Shown here: positions 1 through 5,902 of the stretch, in pieces
How the letters are laid out: each line of letters starts with the position of its first letter
Numbering within the stretch: position 1 is the stretch's first letter
Assembly (NCBI GenBank): GCA_003152975.1
Contig: PMBP01000308.1
Span: 3,235 to 11,532, forward strand
Direction: 5' to 3'
Length of the DNA stretch: 8,298 nt
DNA from: Phycisphaerales bacterium
GTDB lineage: Bacteria; Planctomycetota; Phycisphaerae; Sedimentisphaerales; Anaerohalosphaeraceae
Program-made: the position numbers and the translations under genes
The notes under the pieces: generated by a model
Database searches by the model: none
The model's input: the letters and a program-made list of their open reading frames with translations, nothing else
What the model was told of the DNA's origin: nothing

Positions 1-1254
1 CGGTTCGGCGTCGAGCACAAGGAGCGGCTCAAACGCTACCGCGTCAATGTCGATGTTCTGACGATGACGGCCACGCCGATCCCGCGGACGCTGCACCTGT
101 CGATGCTGGGGCTGCGGGATATCAGTTCGCTGGCGACGCCGCCGCTGGACCGACGGAGCATCGTGACCAGGGTCTGCCGCTACGACCCGGAGATGATCCG
201 CAAGGCGATCCGTTTTGAGCTGGCCCGCGAAGGGCAGGTGTTCTTCGTGCACAACCGTGTGCAGAGCATCGAACGGGCGGCGGCGGAAATCCAGGAGATC
301 GTCGGCGACAATTCGGTGCGGATCGTCATCGGGCACGGGCAGATGCACAAGAGCGACTTGGAAAACGCGATGATCGAATTCGTCACGGGGCAGGCGCAGA
401 TTCTGGTGTGCTCGACAATTATCGAGTCGGGGCTGGACATTCCCAACGCCAACACGATGATTATCCACGACGCCGACCGGTTCGGGCTGGCGCAGCTCCA
501 CCAGCTCCGCGGGCGGGTGGGGCGGTACAAGCACCGGGCGTTTGCGTACATGCTGCTGCCGAAGAATCGCACGATCCACCCGATCGCGGCCAAGCGGCTC
601 AAGGCGATCGAGGAGTATTCGCAGCTCGGGGCCGGGTTCCGGATCGCGCTGCGGGATCTGGAGATTCGCGGGGCGGGCAACATCCTGGGGCCCGAGCAGA
701 GCGGGAACATCCATACCGTCGGGTACGAGCTGTATTGTCAATTGCTGCAGGAGACGGTCCAGCGGCTGCGGAAGGAGCCGGTGCTGACGCCGCCGGCCGC
801 GTCGATCGATCTGGGTTTTGCGGTGCACATCCCGCGGAAATACATCGCCTCGGACCGCCAGCGGCTGGATGTCTATCGGCGGGCTGGGCTGGCGACGACG
901 GCCGAGGACCTGCGGCGGATTGCCGAGGAACTTAAGGACCTGTTCGGCCCACCGCCGGAGGCGGTGCGGATGCTGCTGGAGATCGCCGAGCTGCGGCTGG
1001 CGGCCGACAAAAAGCAGATCAAGACCATCACGGCCATGCCGCCGGACCTGATCTTCGTGTTCGAAGCCGGGGCCTACGCCGCGGATGTCTTTGCCAACAG
1101 CCCCGGCAGTGTGCGGATCCCCGACCCGCAGACGGTCCATGTGCGGCTTGAGAAGAATTATTTCGAGCCCAAGTCGCTGCTGATGGTCCTTCGGAAAATT
1201 CTGCTGGGCAAAGGGGTTGGAGCGGGTTCCCGAAACCGGAAGAAATCGGACTGA
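1..1254 (+). CDS. mfd: Transcription-repair coupling factor Mfd, C-terminal part (5' end outside window)
   Basis: Mfd is an ATP-driven DNA translocase that displaces RNA polymerase stalled at DNA lesions and recruits the UvrABC excision machinery. The reading frame is open from base 1, so the gene continues upstream; 417 residues are visible of a protein usually about 1,100-1,200 long. Visible in order: RFGVEHKE followed by helicase motif TATPIPRT (residues 23-30), the second RecA-like lobe with LVCSTIIESGLDIP (from 135), arginine-finger motif VI HQLRGRVGR (167-175), the RecG/Mfd translocation motif DLEIRGAG...EQSG (from 219), and the TRCF C-terminal domain (about 270-400). Missing are the UvrB-like region, the RNA polymerase-interacting domain and the first helicase motifs. 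The ATG at base 64 lies inside the helicase core and is not the real start. The domain order excludes RecG, which lacks the TRCF domain. The gene ends in a lysine/arginine-rich tail. Confidence 0.96.
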   Translation, partial: RFGVEHKERLKRYRVNVDVLTMTATPIPRTLHLSMLGLRDISSLATPPLDRRSIVTRVCRYDPEMIRKAIRFELAREGQVFFVHNRVQSIERAAAEIQEIVGDNSVRIVIGHGQMHKSDLENAMIEFVTGQAQILVCSTIIESGLDIPNANTMIIHDADRFGLAQLHQLRGRVGRYKHRAFAYMLLPKNRTIHPIAAKRLKAIEEYSQLGAGFRIALRDLEIRGAGNILGPEQSGNIHTVGYELYCQLLQETVQRLRKEPVLTPPAASIDLGFAVHIPRKYIASDRQRLDVYRRAGLATTAEDLRRIAEELKDLFGPPPEAVRMLLEIAELRLAADKKQIKTITAMPPDLIFVFEAGAYAADVFANSPGSVRIPDPQTVHVRLEKNYFEPKSLLMVLRKILLGKGVGAGSRNRKKSD

Positions 1255-1261
1255 ATACCGT

Positions 1262-1290
1262 TTGATTTCAGGTCACATTCGAGTTACACT
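1262..1290 (+). promoter_or_regulatory. Candidate sigma-70 promoter for the rhomboid gene
   Basis: TTGATT (1262-1267) and TACACT (1285-1290) are separated by 17 bp. Each matches the sigma-70 consensus at four of six positions. The site begins just after the mfd stop and would give a 5' leader of roughly 80 nt. It is a match by eye only; the rhomboid gene could also be read through from mfd, since no terminator is seen between them. Confidence 0.35.
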
Positions 1291-1377
1291 GATTCCGTAT
1301 CATACTCCGGTTGAATTCTGTCCGTCACAAATGCGATGCCCATGCGTCCCTACGGATAGAATCCGAGGATCTGCGCG

Positions 1378-2442
1378 ATGCTGATTCCGTATGAAGTGGA
1401 TGTGCCCTTTGAGCGGACGCCATGGGTGAACTGGCTTCTGGTTGCCAGTGTTGTGGCCATGTTCGGTTTCCAGATGGCCTTGACGATCCAGCAACCGAGT
1501 AACACGCATCACGATCTGGGTCCGTTCGAACCCCTGGTCCTTCGGGAGTTCAAACTGGAACAAATGGTCGGGCACATGTGGCTTCACCTGAACATCTTTC
1601 ATGTGATCGGGAATCTGATTTTCCTGTGGGTGTTCGGCAATGCCATCTGTCAGAAGATCGGCAACCTGACCTATTTTCCGATCTACCTGTTGGTGGGTTT
1701 TGCCGCGGCCGCAGCGGGTCTATTGTTCACGCCTCATCCCGAACGAGGTATGATCGGGGCCAGCGGGGCCATCAACGGCATCGTGGGGATGTACCTGATC
1801 CTGTACCCATGCAACGATATCAGCATTTTCTACCTCTTTTTCTGGGGCCGCGTGAACGGAACCTTTGAAATCTCCGGGTTTTGGATGATCCTGATGTGGC
1901 TGACATTCGATATTTGCGGGGCGATCCTGGGAGTGGGCAATGTCGGGTATTTTGCCCATCTGGGGGGATTTTTCACAGGGGCAACCCTGGCGGTGATCTT
2001 GCTCTTGCGCCGACGAGTGGTGATGGACGAGGAATTCGAAGAATCGCTGCTGGACCTGATCCGAAATACGATCCAGCCGAAACCCGAACCGCCGAGCATC
2101 AAGACCTGGATGGATGTCGAGCTGGCCAAGGAATCTCTGCAATCGGATGAGAAAAGTTCCGGCATCGCCAAGGTGGCCGTGTCTGTCTCGCTTCCCCAAC
2201 ACGGTAACCGAAAGCACAGGCCGTCTCTTTCCGGGGTTGATATCGCTCCGATACAAACAAACGATCCATATCCTCCGCTTCGACTTGTGGAGCCCGAACC
2301 GCTGCAACCGGCCCCGAAATTCATCCGGTATGTATGCAGTTGCGGCAAACGGTTCAAGAGCCATCCGGCCCTGGCGGGGCGGGTCGGAGAGTGTCCCCAG
2401 TGCAAGAAACAGATCGTGATTCCGGATGGGCCGATTCGTTGA
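1378..2442 (+). CDS. Rhomboid-family intramembrane serine protease with C-terminal zinc-ribbon-like motif
   Basis: Rhomboids cut membrane proteins within or next to their transmembrane segments, using a Ser-His dyad inside the bilayer. The 354-residue product has about six hydrophobic helices between residues 16 and 213. It carries the HLNIFHVIGN stretch of helix 2 (70-79), the catalytic GASG motif with Ser129, and the partner His194 in AHLGGF on the last core helix, so it is predicted to be active. A cytosolic tail of about 140 residues follows. It begins with an acidic patch (DEEFEE), runs through a Pro/Ser/Lys-rich linker, and ends in Cys320-x-Cys322 ... Cys339-x2-Cys342, which looks like a small zinc ribbon. 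The start is fixed by an in-frame TAG at 1357-1359 and a GAGG Shine-Dalgarno at 1365-1368. It converges with speB. Substrate and physiological role cannot be told from the sequence. Confidence 0.9.
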   Translation: MLIPYEVDVPFERTPWVNWLLVASVVAMFGFQMALTIQQPSNTHHDLGPFEPLVLREFKLEQMVGHMWLHLNIFHVIGNLIFLWVFGNAICQKIGNLTYFPIYLLVGFAAAAAGLLFTPHPERGMIGASGAINGIVGMYLILYPCNDISIFYLFFWGRVNGTFEISGFWMILMWLTFDICGAILGVGNVGYFAHLGGFFTGATLAVILLLRRRVVMDEEFEESLLDLIRNTIQPKPEPPSIKTWMDVELAKESLQSDEKSSGIAKVAVSVSLPQHGNRKHRPSLSGVDIAPIQTNDPYPPLRLVEPEPLQPAPKFIRYVCSCGKRFKSHPALAGRVGECPQCKKQIVIPDGPIR

Positions 2443-2458
2443 GGACGGCAGGTCAGAG

Positions 2459-3316
2459 TTACGGTTTGAAGATGTAGGCCAGGAGTTTATAGACCAGCCG
2501 AGCGGCCAGATACACGGCCGCGTGGTTGCCGGGGGTGGGGCACAGTTCGACGACATCGAAGCCGACGATGCGGCGGCTTTGGGCGACCTTGAGCAGGAAG
2601 GCGAGCGTCTCGTACCAGCCGAGGCCGCCGGGTTCAGGCGTGCCGGTGGCGGGCATGATCGACGGGTCGAAGACATCCAGGTCGATGGTCAGGTAGACAT
2701 CTTCCGTGAGCTGTTCGACGGCGGCGTCCATCCAGTCGGTGCGGCCGACGATCTGGTGGGCATAGAAGACGCGGTCGGGGGCGAGGTATTCTTTTTCGTC
2801 GATGTCCATGCTGCGGAGGCCGACCTGAACGATCGGGGCGACCTCGCGGGCGCGGGCCATCGCACAGGCGTGGTTGAGGGGGCTGTTGTGGTAGTCGGGA
2901 CGGAGGTCGGCGTGGGCGTCGAGCTGGAGGATCGTCAGGTTGGGATACTTTTCGGCGTGGGCGCGGAAGGAGCCGATGCTGACGGAGTGTTCACCGCCGA
3001 GCAGGACGACGAACTTGTCCGAGGCCAGGTGCGATTGGACACGGTGGTGGACGGCCTCGACCATCGCGGCTGGATTGGATAGCGAGTCGATCGGGCGGTC
3101 GGTGTGGATGCCGATGCGATAGGGTTCCCAGCCGGTTTCGATGTCGTACCACTCGAAGTTGATGGAGGATTTGACGATTGCGGCCGGGCCTTTGTCGGCG
3201 CCGCGGATCCAGGTGCTGGTCTGGTCGAAGGGGACCGGCAGCACGATCACGCGTGATGTTTCAAATCCCGTGAAGACATCAGGAAAGAAACCAAAATTCC
3301 ACTCTGTGGAAGCCAT
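2459..3316 (-). CDS. speB: Agmatinase (ureohydrolase family)
   Basis: Agmatinase hydrolyses agmatine to putrescine and urea with a two-manganese centre. The 285-residue product has all the arginase-fold metal motifs: GGEHS with His110, LDAHADLR with Asp133, His135 and Asp137, and TIDLDVFDP with Asp212 and Asp214. The length is normal for the family. The start at 3316 gives MASTEWN and sits in a TAATG junction with the upstream arginine decarboxylase gene, so the two are probably translationally coupled. The frame stays open upstream, but that extension lies within the decarboxylase gene. Pairing with an agmatine-producing enzyme strongly favours agmatinase over arginase, guanidinobutyrase or formimidoglutamase. 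An aminopropylagmatine ureohydrolase, as in Thermus, is the main alternative. Confidence 0.92.
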   Translation of the reverse strand: MASTEWNFGFFPDVFTGFETSRVIVLPVPFDQTSTWIRGADKGPAAIVKSSINFEWYDIETGWEPYRIGIHTDRPIDSLSNPAAMVEAVHHRVQSHLASDKFVVLLGGEHSVSIGSFRAHAEKYPNLTILQLDAHADLRPDYHNSPLNHACAMARAREVAPIVQVGLRSMDIDEKEYLAPDRVFYAHQIVGRTDWMDAAVEQLTEDVYLTIDLDVFDPSIMPATGTPEPGGLGWYETLAFLLKVAQSRRIVGFDVVELCPTPGNHAAVYLAARLVYKLLAYIFKP

Positions 3317-3867
3317 TACTCGAAGATGAATACGGCCAGTGCGACCGTCGTGGTCCACAAGTCCTTTTGGCCGCGGGCGGTCTGGGTCATGTTGGTCGTG
3401 CGGATGAACAGGCCGCTGGATTTGTAGGCCTGTTCCTTTTCCGACCAGGCCTTGTCGGGATCGACTTCGAAGCCCAGCGTGGTTCCCAACATGCTGGCGG
3501 CCAGGTCTTCGGACATATCGGCGGCCTGCTGGGTCTTCATTCCGTAGTCGTGGACTTCGCTGAGGTAGCCCCACTTGCTGGAGTCGCGCGGGACGGCCAC
3601 GCCAATGGACGAGGCGATGAGGCGGCCATGCTCGTTGGTCTCCGAGCGGGCCAGCACGCAGAAAGTGATCGCCCCGGGCGAGAGCATCTGCACGCCCTCC
3701 TGACGGGGGACGACTTTGCACCGGGGCGGCAGGATCGAAGACACGGTGACGAGATTCTGCTGGGCGACGCCGGCCTGGCGAAGCGACTCTTCGAACGACT
3801 TGAGCTTGTACTTGTTGCGTCCGACGCCTCGCGTCAGAAACATCTTTGTGGGAACCAGATCCAGCAT
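3316..3867 (-). CDS. pdaD: Pyruvoyl-dependent arginine decarboxylase
   Basis: This enzyme decarboxylates arginine to agmatine using a pyruvoyl group made by self-cleavage of the proenzyme, not pyridoxal phosphate. With the start used here (183 residues) the cleavage site is the Ser43-Ser44 pair in NLVTVSSILPP. Ser44 would become the pyruvoyl group, leaving a short beta chain and a longer alpha chain. The Asn six residues before that Ser (Asn38) and Glu104 in LSEVHDYG correspond to conserved active-site residues of the Methanocaldococcus jannaschii enzyme. Three ATG starts are possible: 3906 (weak upstream site), 3888 (AAGGGG nine bases upstream) and 3867 (GGAG five bases upstream). I chose 3867 because family members usually begin close to the VPTKMF segment. 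The TAA stop overlaps the speB start by one base, giving an arginine-to-putrescine operon. The family is known from archaea, Chlamydia and some other bacteria. Confidence 0.92.
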   Translation of the reverse strand: MLDLVPTKMFLTRGVGRNKYKLKSFEESLRQAGVAQQNLVTVSSILPPRCKVVPRQEGVQMLSPGAITFCVLARSETNEHGRLIASSIGVAVPRDSSKWGYLSEVHDYGMKTQQAADMSEDLAASMLGTTLGFEVDPDKAWSEKEQAYKSSGLFIRTTNMTQTARGQKDLWTTTVALAVFIFE

Positions 3868-3955
3868 TTTTTCTCCAAACAGATTCATCTCACAAGTCCC
3901 CTTCATTCTGACTCGTTTTGTGAGAACACACTACCGCACCGGGAACGACGAAACG

Positions 3956-3983
3956 ATTCTACCCTTTTTGGCTCCCTGTACAA
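3956..3983 (-). promoter_or_regulatory. Candidate sigma-70 promoter for the arginine decarboxylase-speB operon
   Basis: Read on the - strand, TTGTAC (3983-3978) is followed after 16 bp by TAGAAT (3961-3956), which matches the -10 consensus at five of six positions. The -35 match is poor (three of six). Transcription would start near 3949, leaving a leader of about 80 nt to the start codon at 3867. It lies between the aroB terminator candidate and the operon, where a promoter is expected. Confidence 0.42.
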
Positions 3984-4000
3984 GAATGTTTTTCGGTAGG

Positions 4001-4035
4001 AAAAAAATGATTTTTCCCCGGCAACCGAGCCGAAG
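4001..4035 (-). terminator. Probable intrinsic terminator after aroB
   Basis: On the - strand, CTTCGGC (4035-4029) pairs with GCCGGGG (4022-4016) around a six-base loop, giving a seven-pair stem with two G-U wobbles. It is followed by AAAAA-TCA and then seven Ts (4007-4001). The T run comes eight bases after the stem, later than in a classical terminator. The A and T runs can themselves pair (GGAAAAA-TCA-TTTTTTTCC), forming a second hairpin. The position, five bases after the aroB stop, supports a termination role. Confidence 0.45.
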
Positions 4036-4039
4036 GGGG

Positions 4040-5143
4040 TCATGCATGAGGGTTGAGGATCGACCGGACGATTTCCGGGGCTACCTCGTGGGCGTACTGG
4101 CCGGAGCGGACCAGGGGTTTGCCGATCTTTTCGAGCAAGACAAACCGGGGCCAGCCGCCAACGGTCTTTTTGTCACGGGTCAGGAGATCCATGAACGAAT
4201 CGGTCGATAGGTCGGTGGGGATGACCAGCGGGACGGACAGGCGGCACAGCAGGGCGCAGACCCGCTCGATGCGGTCGGCGTCGGCCAGGCCCATTTGCTT
4301 TTCGATTTGCAGGGCGGCGGCGATGCCGATGGCGACGGCCTCGCCATGCAGGAGGCGATAGGCCGCGGCCGACTCGACGGCGTGGCCGATGGTGTGGCCG
4401 TAGTTGAGCAGGCGGCGCTGGTTGGTCTCGGTGGGGTCCTGTTCGACGACGGCCCCCTTGATCCGGCAATTGAAGCCGGCAAGCTGCTCGAGCCGGTCGA
4501 GATCGCGGGCCAGGATGGCGTCGAGGTTGGTTTCGAGGAAGGCGAAGTAGCCGGCGTCGGCGATCAGGGCATGCTTGACGGATTCGACCAGTCCGGCGCG
4601 GAACTGGCGGTCGTCCAGCGTCCCCAGGGTCGCCACATCGATATAGACCCCCGCCGGGTGGTGGAAGGTGCCGAAGGCGTTCTTGGATTGCGAGGAATCC
4701 ACGCTGGTCTTGCCGCCGATGGCCGAGTCGGCCTGGGCGACCGTGGTCGTGGGGACATGCACGACCGGCACGCCGCGTTTGAAGATCGATGCGGCAAAGC
4801 CGGCCATGTCGCCGACGGTCCCGCCTCCGAGGCCGATGACCAGCGTGTCGCGGCCCAGCGAAAGATGCTCCATCGCCTCGACGATCGCCCCAACCGTGGC
4901 CCAGGTCTTGGAGTCCTCGCCCGCCGGATCGATGACAAACCGGCCGACCGTGTCGGCGCCGATCAGCTTGTCGAGCCAGCCGGACTTCTGGAGATTGGCG
5001 TCGCTGATGACAAACGGCCGCCGCTTGGGGAACTGCTCCCGCAGCCGAGCCAACAGTCCCGACACGAAATCTCGCCCGATCACGATCGGGTAGCGTGTCG
5101 CCGGAACGAATGGAACCTGAATGTTCAATTCACTGGGTGTCAT
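4040..5143 (-). CDS. aroB: 3-dehydroquinate synthase
   Basis: AroB converts DAHP to 3-dehydroquinate, step two of the shikimate pathway, in the cytoplasm using NAD+ and a divalent metal. The 367-residue product has the usual length and motifs: GLGGGTVGDMAGF (104-116, nucleotide binding), VPTTTVAQADSAIGGKT (130-146), and metal ligands Glu187 (LVESVKHA), His250 (NYGHTIGHA) and His266 (LHGEAVAIG). The spacing of the two His residues equals that of the Aspergillus enzyme. A DKK lysine pair lies near the C-terminus. The ATG at 5143 is the only sensible start, giving MTPSELN ahead of the first beta strand, but no Shine-Dalgarno precedes it; the upstream 33 bp is nearly pure A/T. It lies 33 bp after apt and may share its transcript. 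Related enzymes such as 2-deoxy-scyllo-inosose synthase are unlikely given this full motif set. Confidence 0.96.
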   Translation of the reverse strand: MTPSELNIQVPFVPATRYPIVIGRDFVSGLLARLREQFPKRRPFVISDANLQKSGWLDKLIGADTVGRFVIDPAGEDSKTWATVGAIVEAMEHLSLGRDTLVIGLGGGTVGDMAGFAASIFKRGVPVVHVPTTTVAQADSAIGGKTSVDSSQSKNAFGTFHHPAGVYIDVATLGTLDDRQFRAGLVESVKHALIADAGYFAFLETNLDAILARDLDRLEQLAGFNCRIKGAVVEQDPTETNQRRLLNYGHTIGHAVESAAAYRLLHGEAVAIGIAAALQIEKQMGLADADRIERVCALLCRLSVPLVIPTDLSTDSFMDLLTRDKKTVGGWPRFVLLEKIGKPLVRSGQYAHEVAPEIVRSILNPHA

Positions 5144-5183
5144 TTTGGATATATAATATATTAAAGATTTAAAATATTAATAT
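5144..5183 (-). promoter_or_regulatory. A/T-rich apt-aroB junction with two palindromes
   Basis: The 33 bp between the apt stop and the aroB ATG contain only three G/C bases, in a neighbourhood that is mostly G/C. Two perfect 10-bp palindromes are present: TAATATATTA (5154-5163) and ATATTAATAT (5174-5183, covering the apt stop codon). Several -10-like hexamers occur on the - strand (for example TATATT), but no -35 element is convincing. It could be an internal promoter, an A/T-rich translation-enhancing leader for aroB that replaces a Shine-Dalgarno, or a protein-binding site. The sequence does not decide among these. Confidence 0.3.
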
Positions 5184-5704
5184 GAGATCGCCACATGGAT
5201 CGGGTATTTGGCCAGTTTTTTTCGACCGGGCAGGTCCGAAAGTTCGATCAGGAAGGTCAGGCCGGCGATGACGCCGCCGAGTTTTTCGACCAGTTCGCAA
5301 GCCGCGGCCATGGTGCCTCCGGTAGCGAGCAAATCATCTACCATCAGGATCTGCGAGCCCTTCTTCACGGCGTCGGCGTGGGCCTCGATAGTGTCGGTGC
5401 CGTATTCGAGATCGTAGGTGACCGACTGGGTTTTCCACGGCAGCTTGCCTTTCTTGCGGAGGGGAACAAAGCCGACATCGAGGGCGCGGGCGACGGCCGA
5501 GCCGAAGATAAAGCCGCGGGCCTCAACGGCGGCCACCGCGTCGATGGGTTTGCCGCGGAAGGGCTGGGCCAGCTCGTCAATGGCGGCGGCCAGGGCCCTG
5601 GCGTCGGCCAGCAGGGGGGTGATGTCGCGAAAGAGGATCCCCTCCTTGGGAAAATCGGGGATCGCGCGGATGCGGTCGCTGAGGCGAATCGTCCTTGACG
5701 ACAT
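5177..5704 (-). CDS. apt: Adenine phosphoribosyltransferase
   Basis: Apt salvages adenine by joining it to PRPP to give AMP and pyrophosphate in the cytoplasm. The 175-residue product is of normal length. It starts with the typical IRAIPDFPKEGILFRDITPLL region (12-32), has EARGF (61-65) and the flexible loop around RKKGKLPWKT (83-92), and ends the core with the PRPP-binding loop ILMVDDLLATGGT (119-131). The ATG at 5704 is preferred because a full AGGAGG Shine-Dalgarno lies ten bases upstream (5720-5715). A GTG at 5725 would add seven residues and would lie upstream of that ribosome site. The spacer ahead of it holds an inverted heptad repeat. aroB follows after 33 bp. Xanthine phosphoribosyltransferase and PyrE are less likely, given the full Apt motif pattern. 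Confidence 0.95.
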   Translation of the reverse strand: MSSRTIRLSDRIRAIPDFPKEGILFRDITPLLADARALAAAIDELAQPFRGKPIDAVAAVEARGFIFGSAVARALDVGFVPLRKKGKLPWKTQSVTYDLEYGTDTIEAHADAVKKGSQILMVDDLLATGGTMAAACELVEKLGGVIAGLTFLIELSDLPGRKKLAKYPIHVAISY

Positions 5705-5714
5705 ACTGTTTTGC

Positions 5715-5720
5715 CCTCCT
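5715..5720 (-). promoter_or_regulatory. Ribosome binding site of apt
   Basis: AGGAGG on the - strand, ten bases before the ATG at 5704. It is the best Shine-Dalgarno in the window and decides the apt start against the GTG at 5725, which lies upstream of it. Confidence 0.75.
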
Positions 5721-5761
5721 GGCACAAGAAAGTCCGTATCGGTTCAGGTCAAACCATAGTA

Positions 5762-5789
5762 ATTGAATATTGACTAATGACTATTACTT
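5762..5789. repeat. Left arm of inverted 7-bp-period repeat
   Basis: Four consecutive 7-mers run without gaps: ATTGAAT, ATTGACT, AATGACT, ATTACTT. The first 13 bases (5762-5774) are a perfect inverted copy of 5879-5891. Over 25 bases (5762-5786 against 5867-5891) the match is 22 of 25. The arm lies 58 bp upstream of the apt ATG. Confidence 0.7.
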
Positions 5790-5863
5790 GAAAGAGCGTT
5801 TTCTTACAGATTGGAGACTTGATAACCTCGAATCCAGAGCCAAGTCTGGGCCGAATGGTTTTC

Positions 5864-5898
5864 TTTTAATCGTCAATCGTCAATATTCAATAGTCAAT
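5864..5898. repeat. Right arm of inverted 7-bp-period repeat
   Basis: Five consecutive 7-mers on the + strand follow one pattern: TTTTAAT, CGTCAAT, CGTCAAT, ATTCAAT, AGTCAAT. On the - strand these read as ATTGAC/ATTGAA units, the same as the left arm. The arm starts four bases after the sigma factor stop codon, so it lies in the 3' end of that transcript. The 80 bp between the two arms carry a small hairpin (CCAGA 5834-5838 with TCTGG 5845-5849) and two copies of GTTTTCTT (5798-5805 and 5858-5865). Confidence 0.7.
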
Positions 5899-5902
5899 TG
5901 TT

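Noticed and set aside
1720..2676. - strand open frame running through the rhomboid gene into speB
   Set aside because: It overlaps two well-supported genes out of frame and is Ser/Pro/Arg-rich without domains.
3317..3721. Upstream extension of the speB frame to a 420-residue protein starting at 3721
   Set aside because: The added 135 residues lie wholly within the arginine decarboxylase gene in another frame, resemble no ureohydrolase N-terminus, and the ATG at 3316 has the TAATG coupling and gives normal length.
4295..5164. Long + strand open frame (289 residues) opposite aroB
   Set aside because: It is antisense to a full-length AroB with all catalytic motifs, has a composition typical of complementary GC-rich coding sequence (Gly/Asp/Val-rich), and matches no family I recognise.
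5705..5725. GTG start for apt at 5725
   Set aside because: It lies upstream of the strong AGGAGG site, which is correctly placed for the ATG at 5704, and it adds residues not usual for Apt.
5762..5898. CRISPR array or insertion sequence at the heptad repeats
   Set aside because: The units are 7 bp without spacers, the arms are inverted, and the 80-bp centre has no room for a transposase; no target-site duplication is evident.
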